From assembly GCA_030429565.1 (NCBI GenBank), contig JAUIFE010000007.1:310001-374000 (forward strand): a DNA stretch of 64,000 nucleotides, in the 5' to 3' direction. The position numbers were made by a program, and so were the translations under genes. The notes below the pieces were generated by a model that was given only the letters and a program-made list of their open reading frames with translations, did not search any database and had not been told where the DNA came from. Of this stretch, positions 29,550-37,871 are shown in pieces (the stretch's first letter is position 1; every line of letters begins with the position of its first letter). This stretch comes from Holophagae bacterium (GTDB lineage Bacteria > Acidobacteriota > Holophagae > Acanthopleuribacterales > Acanthopleuribacteraceae).

Positions 29550-29969
29550 AACGCGAGTTTTCGGCGAAATTCTGTGGTTTTAGGTCAAGAAGACGGCGGC
29601 GGTTTGTCGTTTAGTGAGAGACGTCTTTTTCGCGTCGAGAGACAGCGAATGATTGGTCGCGCTGCCGTTTGAATTTGGGCGCGAACTTTCCTGAAAATGT
29701 TGTGGGTGGCATGATTCAAAAGGGTTGTCCCAGGGCGATGAGCGCAAGCGGTGCGGGCGCTCGAGGTGCCGGCGGAAACGGTGAAGGACAAGGCTTGTTC
29801 GTCGGCGAGGCGTTCGATGTCGCGCTTAAAGACGGGATTCACAAGCCTTAAGCCCGATTTGTATCTTACCGCACGCGGGGATTGTGGCAGGCTATTTGCA
29901 ATACCACTTTGCACCGCCTATATTGTCAAACAGGCAATATCGGCCTAACCCCGCAAAACGGTGAAAGCC
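29550..29969. other. intergenic region with sigma-54 promoter
   Basis: 420 bases between the regulator and the secreted-protein gene. Apart from the -24/-12 element at 29884-29900, I see no gene; a 109-codon open frame on the minus strand has no sensible features. Confidence 0.45.
29884..29900 (+). promoter_or_regulatory. sigma-54 (-24/-12) promoter
   Basis: GTGGCAGGCTATTTGCA matches the -24/-12 pattern TGGCA...TTGC with the required GG-N10-GC spacing. The predicted start of transcription is about 59 bases upstream of the ATG at 29970. Confidence 0.6.
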
Positions 29970-31541
29970 ATGAAGGTCTTCTTAACCCTGACAACTTTGC
30001 TCTGCATGTCGCTGGTGACGGCGCAAGACGCGATTTCTTTCCGGTATTTAGTGCCATTGCCGGTGACCAAGCACGTGTCTACGCGTAACTGGTCTTATCG
30101 CCTGGAGTTGTTGCCGGAAGAAAAAGGGGACTACAACCTTCAAGTCGACCAAAACGACATTCGCGGCACATTGCTGGATCGTGACCTTATGGTTGTGCCT
30201 TCCGGTGAACTGTTCGTCTGGGATTCCCCCGCCGACGCTGTGTCTAATCGCGTTCGCTCATTAGAAGTTGTTTCGTCGGTGCCGATGCGGGGTCTTTTAT
30301 GGATGTGGAACGAAGTTCACGGTCAGCTTAACGCCGTTACCGTGCTGGCGCCGATCACCAATTCGTTGGTGGTTCCTTATCTGCCGCAAAGTGGTGCGCT
30401 GAGTACTTCATTTACCTTGCAAGGCCGTTCCGACACCGTTGACGGCAGCCACATCATTTTCGATTACTACAACACCGACCGCGTTCCGGGTGTTCGCACC
30501 ACCGTTCGTCAAGATTTACCTGAGTTTGGTCATTTGACCCTCACGCCTGGCAGCACGCTCTTGCTGGGCAGTATTGAACAAGGTGATCAAGCTGCTTGGG
30601 GTCGCATTAGCGCCGGTGCTGCTGACTTCACCATATCCGGTTTTCAAACCGTGACCGACCAAGCTGTTTTTGGAAACCCCGAGTTCTCGCAAACCAGTGC
30701 CCTCGAGATGGTTCCGTTCGGTCGCGCCACCGGTTATCTGGTTTTCTCCGATTCCTCGGTAAGCGATCACCGCGCCACCTATCAAGATCGTTTTGTTTTG
30801 ACCAACGATTTGCCCGTTCCGGTTGCGGTTCACTTTGAATTGCACAGCAAAATTTTTCTGCCCGCCGAAGGCGAGGTGACGCCGATCCCTTCGACACAAG
30901 TCGAGCAGGCTGTGGTGAACCTGTTGCCATTTCAACAGGTTGAACAGGTTCTCGGTCGCGATTTATTCGCCGACGCGAACGGCTTTCCGGTTCGTTTGAA
31001 CTACACCGCCACCCAGTCGGTTGACGGCTCCGATTTGGCTGCGCCGATTCACGTTCTTCACTTTCAAGAAGGCCGTGATCAGGCGATGGCCGGTGGTCAC
31101 TTTTTTGCCTCCGCCGGTAACGAGTTGCGCGCTTGGTTGGTGCTTGACTCGCCGTTTGCCTCGCGTCTCGACATCGCCAGCCTGGCCCGTTACCTGGTTA
31201 CGCCGCCTGCTGAAGAGGGTGAAGAGCCGGTGGTCACTCAGGAGACCTCGCTCATTCAGGTTCAATTATTCGACCGTGAGCGTCTGTTGTTTTCACAAAA
31301 CTTCACCCTGGTGCCCGAGGATGTTTTCTCCTTGTTGACGACCGAGCGCATTGGCGCTCTGATGGAAGAGAAATTTCCCGAAGAATCGATCAGCCTCGTT
31401 CGTGTTCACGTCTCCGTTTTGGAAGGTCGGCCCATCACCGGCAAAATCTTCTCTCAATGGGAGAATGATATCGCCTTGGTGAACCCGCGCATTTATACAC
31501 GACCCCTGGTCGAGCCGCTTCCCGAAGGCGTTGTTAAGTAA
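29970..31541 (+). CDS. secreted beta-rich protein of unknown function
   Basis: A 523-residue exported protein. A signal peptide (MKVFLTLTTLLCMSLVTA) is followed by a beta-strand-rich sequence with few charged helices and no cysteine in the mature part. The repeated pattern of aromatic beta strands (FRYLVPLPV, LLWMWNEVHG, YLVFSDSS) resembles the bulk of the large exported protein at 37872. I do not recognise the family. It has its own sigma-54-type promoter and ends two bases from the convergent STAND ATPase gene. Periplasmic or surface location is inferred. Confidence 0.75.
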   Translation: MKVFLTLTTLLCMSLVTAQDAISFRYLVPLPVTKHVSTRNWSYRLELLPEEKGDYNLQVDQNDIRGTLLDRDLMVVPSGELFVWDSPADAVSNRVRSLEVVSSVPMRGLLWMWNEVHGQLNAVTVLAPITNSLVVPYLPQSGALSTSFTLQGRSDTVDGSHIIFDYYNTDRVPGVRTTVRQDLPEFGHLTLTPGSTLLLGSIEQGDQAAWGRISAGAADFTISGFQTVTDQAVFGNPEFSQTSALEMVPFGRATGYLVFSDSSVSDHRATYQDRFVLTNDLPVPVAVHFELHSKIFLPAEGEVTPIPSTQVEQAVVNLLPFQQVEQVLGRDLFADANGFPVRLNYTATQSVDGSDLAAPIHVLHFQEGRDQAMAGGHFFASAGNELRAWLVLDSPFASRLDIASLARYLVTPPAEEGEEPVVTQETSLIQVQLFDRERLLFSQNFTLVPEDVFSLLTTERIGALMEEKFPEESISLVRVHVSVLEGRPITGKIFSQWENDIALVNPRIYTRPLVEPLPEGVVK

Positions 31542-31542
31542 C

Positions 31543-32955
31543 CTACTTGAGGCCGGCTTCTTCCGAGATCAACATCATTAGGTCTAAGAAGTCGGATTCA
31601 TTATGTTCGTCTAGTTCCTGTTCGACCAGTTGGAACAGACGGAATAGCGTCCAGCTTCTCTCTTCTTGCTGGAAGCCGCGCAGGTAAGCGGCTAGATCTG
31701 TTAACGCACTTTGCCACGGCATCATATTTTTGTGGCATTTTTCCAGTTGCAGGCGCGTGCGGTCCGGATAAATGCTCTGGTCGATTTGGGAAACCTTAAA
31801 CACCTCGGGGCTGTTGAGGCAGTGATAGCCGTCTTGGCCGAGTTCCAAAAAAAACTTGTACAGGGTGAGGATCTGCTGAAGCGCTAGGTGGAATTGGTTT
31901 TGGTCTACTTCTGGATCGGACTTTTGCGGTGCGTGAAAGCTAGGGCTGGCGTCAAATTTGGCGCTGAGCCATTGCGTGTGGAAATAGGAACCGATCTGGA
32001 GTTGGTTCTCGGTTGCCAATGATAGGAAGCCGAGCTGGAGCAGTTTGGAAACCATGACTTTCTCGCTGGGCGCTTCGAACTCGGCAAGATGGTTCTTCCC
32101 GCAGAAAACATCTTTGACAACATCCTGTTCTTCCTCACTGAGAAGGTCGAAATTAACTTCGATGACCTGGATTAGGGAAGGATTCGCTTCTAGTTGCGGT
32201 AAAACCTCTTCTAAATCGGGGTTTTCAAAAAAATGTTTGGCAAAAAGCTGGGTTTCGTAGGGGTTGCCGTTGGTGCGGACGATGATTTCATTGATCGCTT
32301 GTTCGTCCTCAAGACCGGAGCGCAACAGTTCGGTGGCGGACGCCTGATCAAAATGGCCTAAATAGTTGGCGTTAAAACCGTGAAGAAATGGCGAGGTGTC
32401 AATGACCACTTCTTTATGGATCTGCTCAAGGCGTGGCGTGGATGTAATGATCGTACGGACGCGCTGGCTGTTCTGGAAAAACTTACGCAGTTTGCCCAGG
32501 AACACGGGGTTCTTTTTGCCGATGGTGATGAATTCTTCGGCTTCATCGATTAGCAGAATTAAGTGGAATTGCTCTCGTTGGAACAGGCGCATGAGTCTTT
32601 TGAGTGTCTGGTGGCAGGGGAGGTCATCGTTCCAAGGCTCTTCATCGATGTTTTCCCAGAGCTCGGGGTAGTTATCTTGGTTGTCTTCAATGGCGTCGCG
32701 CAGGCTCTCAGATAAACCTTCTTCGTCGAAACTGCCTTGAATATCCCAAAAAAGCGCAATCTGATTTTTGGTTTGGGTGTTGAAATGCAGCTCAAGCTGA
32801 CGGAGCAGCGAGCTTTTGCCGACGCGGCGTTTGCCGATCACCCATTCACAGTTCTCATTGGAGTGAATCAGTTGGTCCATGATGGTTTTGCGACCAAAAA
32901 AGTCTTGACCGACAACCCAGCGTCCGGCTGAGAAGGGGTTGCGATGCACGTTCAT
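31543..32955 (-). CDS. soluble STAND-like P-loop ATPase
   Basis: A 470-residue cytosolic ATPase. It starts NPFSAGRWVVGQDFFGR, the entry motif of archaeal-type/AAA_35-like STAND ATPases, followed by Walker A IGKRRVGKSS (about residues 39-48), Walker B LILLIDEAEEF (about 130-140) and the sensor TIITSTPRLEQ. The rest is helical and unrecognised, ending in an acidic tail. Its start overlaps the stop of the upstream ATPase gene by four bases (ATGA), so the two are made together. No catalytic effector domain is visible. Confidence 0.8.
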   Translation of the reverse strand: MNVHRNPFSAGRWVVGQDFFGRKTIMDQLIHSNENCEWVIGKRRVGKSSLLRQLELHFNTQTKNQIALFWDIQGSFDEEGLSESLRDAIEDNQDNYPELWENIDEEPWNDDLPCHQTLKRLMRLFQREQFHLILLIDEAEEFITIGKKNPVFLGKLRKFFQNSQRVRTIITSTPRLEQIHKEVVIDTSPFLHGFNANYLGHFDQASATELLRSGLEDEQAINEIIVRTNGNPYETQLFAKHFFENPDLEEVLPQLEANPSLIQVIEVNFDLLSEEEQDVVKDVFCGKNHLAEFEAPSEKVMVSKLLQLGFLSLATENQLQIGSYFHTQWLSAKFDASPSFHAPQKSDPEVDQNQFHLALQQILTLYKFFLELGQDGYHCLNSPEVFKVSQIDQSIYPDRTRLQLEKCHKNMMPWQSALTDLAAYLRGFQQEERSWTLFRLFQLVEQELDEHNESDFLDLMMLISEEAGLK

Positions 32956-35081
32956 AGGCCTTTTTCAACCTCATGGCGGATTTCTTGGTAGACGAACATA
33001 ACGTCTTGGGTGGTGATCTTCTTTCGGTTCTGGTTCAAAACATGGGCCACAAGGTTAACACACATTTTCTGAATCAAATATGGCTTGCGCCGAGTCAAAT
33101 CGAGAATCTTATCGATGGCTTCGCCGTGGTAAGTGTAGATGCCGCGGACTGGGTCGGTGACAAGGGTTCGGGCTTGATCTTCGCTAAAAGGTTTGAGTTC
33201 GAGTTGCTCGAAGAAGTTGTACCAAGGGCTGCCTTCACTTTTCCAAGTGGTGTTGATATTGATGCCCGCCATAACAGCGACAAGGTGTTTGGCGAAGCCT
33301 TTCATAAAAATGGATCGAAGCTGTTGGTTGGTGTGCTCTGAAAAGCTGTTGAGTAGGTCGACTTCGTCGAGTAGGAGCACCAGTTTGGGCGACCGTTCGC
33401 AGTGCTTTTTGAGTTGCCCGATGTTTTTGCGCAAGCGCTGTGTCAGTTGTCGCCCGGTCAGACACGGTTGCGGTTCCTCGAGGTCAAGATTAAAAGGCTC
33501 AAGTGTTTGTGCGATTTCGTGGTCGATGGTGCTAAAGAACTCTTCCTCGGCGACACCTTGCAGATCAATGAAAACGGGAATGAACTGATAGTGCGGATCA
33601 TCGATCGTCGGCAACAGCGCATAAAGCTGGTGGAGAAAGCTGGTTTTGCCGATCCGCCGTTCTCCGTAAATCATGATGGAGTTGTTGTGCAGCGTGTTGA
33701 GCAGTTGCTTGAGCATGGGTTTGCGGCCGTAAAACATATCGGCGTTTAGGACGGGCGCGCCTGCGATATAGGGGTTAAAGCGGTTGCGGAACGCTTGGCT
33801 TTTGCGGCGCTTACGCACAAAGAAAATGCCAAACATTAAGAGTGCGAGTGGGATAAAGAAAAGCTGGGCATAAGGTGGGCGCTGTTTTACCGGAGGCGGC
33901 AGTGGGAAAGAGTAAGGGTAGACCGCGTTGTGTAGTTCATTGCGGCTGTCACGTACCACCAGCTTGAGTTCGTTGCGAAAGCGGTTGAACGCAAAGCTGT
34001 CGATCGTTGGAATCTCAAAACTTTGGTTGTTAAATAAGTCCCAGGCGGTATGTAGGCGCCCGTTGATATAGAGCTTGGCGGTTTTAAGCGGCGTGTCGCT
34101 GTTAATTTTGGCATTAATGTTGGCGGTTTTTTCCGTGTTGGGGATGGGGACGAGATTCCAGGAGACATCGACGAGGGCCGGCGCCGGCTGAACTTGCGAC
34201 GATTTTGCTTTCTCTAGTTCTTTTAATAAGTCGGTGTTGCTGCTTTGGAGTTCGCTCTGCTTCTGTAAGGTGATTTGGAGCCGGCGCTCTGTGTCTTCCG
34301 CCAGTTGGACGGCGGCGCGTTGTGCTTCCTCGATTTCCAGTGCACTACGTCCTTGCGCTTCCATTTTACTGTTGAGGCGCTGAATCGCGAGGCGCGCTTC
34401 GTCGTGGGTTGGATTAAGTCGGCTGACCGCGAGGTAGGCGGCCAGGGCTTGGGGGATGTTGTCGGCTTCCTCGGCGCCGCGTGCTTCGGTCAACAGGCGC
34501 CGTTCGTTTTGCATGCGAGTCTTTTCGAAGGTGAGGATTTCGGCTTCGTTGTTAACCAACACGTTGAGAATCAGCCGGATCCCTTCCAATTCGCTGTTGT
34601 CGGGGTGTTGTCGGCGCAGGTCTTGTAAGACAGATTTGGCGGCCGTGTACTTTTTGAGTTCGACCAATTCCCAAAAGGGGCGGGTATCGGGGCGCTCGGG
34701 TTTGGCTTCGGGAATCGCGGTGGGTTTGGGTTTGCTGCGGTTGAGGAAGGTTTTTAGGAATTTGATACGGTCGGCGGTGCGGGCGTCTTCGTTTTCAACC
34801 GAGATCTCGGCTTCGGCCAGGTAGCGTGCCGCCGCATCGCGGTCATTGATCCAAAAGTAGGCCTCGGCCAGTTGGTGGTAGGGGTAATATTCAATGAACT
34901 GAACGCCGTAGGTTTTGGCTTTTGCTTTGGCTTTGGGTTGATCGGCGACGGCTTTTTCAAAGTAACGGGCGGCTTGCTCGTAGTTTTCGAGCTGCATGGC
35001 CTCGCGGCCGAGACGATAATTCTCGTACCAAGGCAAGTCCTGCAAAAGAAAAAGCTGAAAAAGGAGTGGCACCAAAACCAT
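32952..35081 (-). CDS. transmembrane STAND-like ATPase with periplasmic TPR domain
   Basis: A 709-residue protein. An N-terminal hydrophobic signal (MVLVPLLFQLFLLQ) leads into TPR-like repeats (YEQAARYFEKAV, PYHQLAEAYFWINDRDAAARYL, NIPQALAAYLAVSRLNP), then a coiled coil (about residues 230-295) and an Ig-like beta domain (about 300-395). One membrane helix (LFFIPLALLMFGIFFV, about 408-423) with a basic RKRRK stop-transfer follows. The cytosolic part repeats the FNPYIAG...FYGR entry motif, with Walker A GERRIGKTS (about 472-480) and Walker B LVLLLDEVDLL (about 567-577). The layout suggests that a periplasmic scaffold regulates a cytosolic NTPase. It is coupled to the soluble ATPase downstream and divergent from the abundant secreted protein gene at 35492. 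Confidence 0.82.
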   Translation of the reverse strand: MVLVPLLFQLFLLQDLPWYENYRLGREAMQLENYEQAARYFEKAVADQPKAKAKAKTYGVQFIEYYPYHQLAEAYFWINDRDAAARYLAEAEISVENEDARTADRIKFLKTFLNRSKPKPTAIPEAKPERPDTRPFWELVELKKYTAAKSVLQDLRRQHPDNSELEGIRLILNVLVNNEAEILTFEKTRMQNERRLLTEARGAEEADNIPQALAAYLAVSRLNPTHDEARLAIQRLNSKMEAQGRSALEIEEAQRAAVQLAEDTERRLQITLQKQSELQSSNTDLLKELEKAKSSQVQPAPALVDVSWNLVPIPNTEKTANINAKINSDTPLKTAKLYINGRLHTAWDLFNNQSFEIPTIDSFAFNRFRNELKLVVRDSRNELHNAVYPYSFPLPPPVKQRPPYAQLFFIPLALLMFGIFFVRKRRKSQAFRNRFNPYIAGAPVLNADMFYGRKPMLKQLLNTLHNNSIMIYGERRIGKTSFLHQLYALLPTIDDPHYQFIPVFIDLQGVAEEEFFSTIDHEIAQTLEPFNLDLEEPQPCLTGRQLTQRLRKNIGQLKKHCERSPKLVLLLDEVDLLNSFSEHTNQQLRSIFMKGFAKHLVAVMAGININTTWKSEGSPWYNFFEQLELKPFSEDQARTLVTDPVRGIYTYHGEAIDKILDLTRRKPYLIQKMCVNLVAHVLNQNRKKITTQDVMFVYQEIRHEVEKGL

Positions 35082-35258
35082 GAAAAGATCCTTGTGGCGG
35101 GCAGACGGCGTGTGGACCGAAAGCGGTGTATGCGAGCGATTTGACTCAAAGTGAATTCTACCGCTGAAGTGGCGGGAATGCAGCAGGCGAGCGCAAGAAA
35201 AAAGGAAGGGGGAGGCTGTGCGGCGCTGGGTGGGAGAATGGTGCTGTGTCTCTTTGAG

Positions 35259-35272
35259 GGAAACATGTTTCC
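35259..35272. promoter_or_regulatory. perfect palindrome, candidate activator site
   Basis: GGAAACATGTTTCC is its own reverse complement. It lies 67 bases upstream of the -24/-12 element, the position expected for an enhancer site of a sigma-54 activator. Confidence 0.45.
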
Positions 35273-35338
35273 GGTTGGGTGAAAAAGTCGGCTCTTAGTG
35301 GGAATCGTTGGTAGGCAAGGGTTTGAGGGGTGTTAAAG

Positions 35339-35355
35339 TTGGCACGGTACCTGCT
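35339..35355 (+). promoter_or_regulatory. sigma-54 (-24/-12) promoter
   Basis: TTGGCACGGTACCTGCT differs from the consensus core TTGGCACG-N4-TTGC by one base (CTGC) and keeps GG-N10-GC spacing. It drives the gene at 35492. Confidence 0.75.
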
Positions 35356-35491
35356 TTGTGTAGGGTGCCCGTTTGTGAAAGGTTCAGATCAGTTAATCAA
35401 GGGATCGAAGCTGACACAACAGTTGTGCCGAACTTCTAGGGATGCTCCAGAATCAAAATTGATTCAAAATTACATGGAGGAACTTTCAGTT

Positions 35492-37687
35492 ATGAATTTG
35501 AAAAAACTGCTTTTTGTAGCTCTTTTGGCTGCAGGTAGCATGGTGTTCGCTGATGTGGACCTGTCTACCACGATCCGCGACGTCTACATTCGTGGCACCT
35601 GCGAGCAGGCCGGTGTTATTAACATGACCGTAGACGGCGACGATTTTTCCGACGCCAGCTCCACTACCCCCGTTTACATCCGTCTCCGTTTGGACCACGG
35701 TGCTTTGTTGTGCCGTACCCTCGTTTGGGACCACCCCAACAACCCCGTACTTTTCACGCGCAGTGAAATCTACGTTCCCATGCGTTTGGAAGAGGGCGAA
35801 GGTAACTTCCTCGATTCTTTGGACGTAAGCCCCGAAGCTCTGGCGATCGTTCGCTGGAAAGCTGGTGAGCCTGAGTTGTGGATGCGTGTAACGCAGTCTT
35901 CTACCACTTGGATCGAAGACAACCTGCCTGAAACCGCTAACGCACCTAACCCCAACCGTCGTGTTTCCTGGTCGATCGGTGTTTCAGCATCTCGTTCTGC
36001 TGCTGACAACGAAGATCTGTTCTTGGGCGGCACCGGCGCAGTTGGCGCACCTCCCGCACGTCGTGCTAGCTTGCCTTTCGCTCTCCGCGAAGACCTCTAC
36101 AGCGACTCTTCCATCAACGGCTGGGATCCAACTACTTCCGACCCCAACTCTATTGATGACGGCGAAGCAGTTTCTACCCTCCTTTGTGTAGATCTTTCTT
36201 CTTCCAACCTGCAAGCATTGCCTGCACCTCAAGAAGATTCTGCTTTGAACTTTGACCCTATCTCCTTCGATGACCAAACGGCCAACGTTGAGACTGGTGC
36301 TTCTTTCAACAACATCACCTTGGGTCAGCAAACTTCAGCCGCCTTCTCCGATGACCGTATCATCGCTCGTGGTTTCGACTTCGGTTGCACCGGCGCTGTT
36401 GACAAGTTCCTTCCTTCTTTCGCTCCTCTCTGCTTGCTCGTAGGTCAGGGTCAGGGCGCAACGGACGAAGGTCTGGTTTGTGTTGACAACGCTCTGACTG
36501 TTCGCATCGGTTGCGGCAGCCAGTGGGGCTTCCACGTTGGTTCACGCGTTGAACTGCGTACGCCTTCTTCTTCCAACTACGGCTTCTTGTTCTCTGTTGA
36601 CCAAAACGGCCGTTTCATCGACACCAATGGCGCACCTATCACTGGTGGCACCTTGCCCGCGTGGATGCAGTTGACTGCGGCTTCTTTGTCCGTATCTGCT
36701 AACGTTGGTACTTTCCCCTTGAACTCTCAAGGTTCTAACTCCACCACCATCGATGCTGGTGGCAACCTGTTGACCCGCTACGCTCGTGCGATCTACAGCG
36801 GCGACACCACTCAAACGCCTCCTGCAGGTGTTTCTGACAGCATCACTTTGGGCATCTCCGCTACCGTATGTCAGTGGTACCAAGAAGATCCTACCGATAT
36901 CGTTATCGACATGGACTTCTACGCTACTAACCGCGACAGCGTTCTCGATGATGAGCCTGGTTTCGACGGTCGTCTCGACGACATCACCGGCGTTGACCAA
37001 GAAGCTTTCTGTAATCCTTCTGCTCGCTTGGCATTCGAATACGAATGGGCTTTCGGTGGCTTCACCGCTTGCCAATCTACCGCTTGTGCCGACATCTTCT
37101 TCCAATATGTTCCTAAAACCATCAATGCCGACGGTTCTGCTACCGGCTTCTGGTCCGGCGTATCTTACGTCAACCACGGCCGCGCCGACCTCGACACGGT
37201 TATCGGTAACATCTACGAAGCTGATGGTACTCACTGGCGTGTTACCTTCCCTGAACTGCCTATCCGTAACCAAAAAACTTGGTTGATGGCATTCGACGAA
37301 GGTTCTCAAGCTGTAGTATTCGCTGACGCTGCTGACCTCGACAACGGCGACAAGCTGACTCCTGAAGTTCAAACTGACGGTGTTCTGCGCGACTTCGGTA
37401 CCTTGCGTTCTTCTATGTTCATCAACGCTTGCGGTACTGAAGGCGACTTGAGCCTCCGCGGTGTGTCTGCTGACCTCGACGGCTACCTCTTGATCGGTAA
37501 AGACGACGTCATCAACGGTGCTTACGCTGCACGTAACACTGACGATCACGACGATGAAGCTCAAACTGGCGACCTGCCTGTTCTGCGCTCCAAGTCCGGT
37601 CTTGACTTCGGTCAGTCTCTGCCTTACCTGAACCACAACGGTCAGGAACTCGCAAAAGACATCACTGATGGTCAGATCAATCGCTAA
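35492..37687 (+). CDS. abundant secreted protein of unknown function
   Basis: A 731-residue exported protein. ATG 35492 follows GGAGGAAC and opens a clear signal peptide (MNLKKLLFVALLAAGSMVFA). The mature protein is acidic, beta-rich, rich in Ser, Thr, Asp and Asn, and has more than a dozen cysteines, often paired (TRYARA... regions lack them; ACGTEGDL and CQSTACADIF show them). No known domain is recognised. Codon use is extreme: GCT, TCT, CGT, GTT, CCT and AAC dominate, unlike the neighbouring genes but like the major pilin, which indicates very high expression. It has a near-consensus sigma-54 promoter and a strong terminator. A surface-layer, sheath or secreted structural protein is a reasonable guess only. 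Confidence 0.8.
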   Translation: MNLKKLLFVALLAAGSMVFADVDLSTTIRDVYIRGTCEQAGVINMTVDGDDFSDASSTTPVYIRLRLDHGALLCRTLVWDHPNNPVLFTRSEIYVPMRLEEGEGNFLDSLDVSPEALAIVRWKAGEPELWMRVTQSSTTWIEDNLPETANAPNPNRRVSWSIGVSASRSAADNEDLFLGGTGAVGAPPARRASLPFALREDLYSDSSINGWDPTTSDPNSIDDGEAVSTLLCVDLSSSNLQALPAPQEDSALNFDPISFDDQTANVETGASFNNITLGQQTSAAFSDDRIIARGFDFGCTGAVDKFLPSFAPLCLLVGQGQGATDEGLVCVDNALTVRIGCGSQWGFHVGSRVELRTPSSSNYGFLFSVDQNGRFIDTNGAPITGGTLPAWMQLTAASLSVSANVGTFPLNSQGSNSTTIDAGGNLLTRYARAIYSGDTTQTPPAGVSDSITLGISATVCQWYQEDPTDIVIDMDFYATNRDSVLDDEPGFDGRLDDITGVDQEAFCNPSARLAFEYEWAFGGFTACQSTACADIFFQYVPKTINADGSATGFWSGVSYVNHGRADLDTVIGNIYEADGTHWRVTFPELPIRNQKTWLMAFDEGSQAVVFADAADLDNGDKLTPEVQTDGVLRDFGTLRSSMFINACGTEGDLSLRGVSADLDGYLLIGKDDVINGAYAARNTDDHDDEAQTGDLPVLRSKSGLDFGQSLPYLNHNGQELAKDITDGQINR

Positions 37688-37699
37688 TCGTTGATCAAT

Positions 37700-37725
37700 G
37701 AGGCCTCAGTCCCCGGACTGGGGCC
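37700..37725 (+). terminator. terminator of the abundant secreted protein gene
   Basis: AGGCCTCAGTCC pairs with GGACTGGGGCCT (one G-T pair), starting 13 bases after the stop and followed by TATTGTAT. Confidence 0.65.
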
Positions 37726-37745
37726 TTATTGTATCTTCTGGAAAT

Positions 37746-37789
37746 TTTTTCTCCCTCATAGGCGCCTCGGCATCTATGAGGGAGAAAAA
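37746..37789. terminator. 16-base-pair inverted repeat, probable bidirectional terminator or insulator
   Basis: TTTTTCTCCCTCATAG and its exact reverse complement flank a 12-base loop. On the plus strand the stem is followed by C and TTTT. It lies just after the terminator of the abundant protein gene and before the gene at 37872. Confidence 0.55.
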
Positions 37790-37871
37790 CTTTTCACGCA
37801 CCGCGTCTTCGAACGAATAAAACGCAATGCCCAGGTGTTTTTGGTTTCGTAAACCCATGGGAGGAAAACTC

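Larger units (their letters stand above)
35082..35491. other. divergent regulatory region
   Basis: 410 bases between the membrane ATPase and the secreted-protein gene. It holds a perfect palindrome at 35259 and a sigma-54 promoter at 35339. A long untranslated leader of about 125 bases would follow. No gene is seen. Confidence 0.5.

Noticed and set aside
29585-29914. 109-codon minus-strand open frame in the gap after the regulator gene
   Set aside because: Basic, low-complexity translation without ribosome site; it overlaps the sigma-54 promoter of the next gene.
36542-37636. 364-codon minus-strand open frame opposite the abundant secreted protein
   Set aside because: Produced by the extreme codon bias of the plus-strand gene; no start signal or domain.
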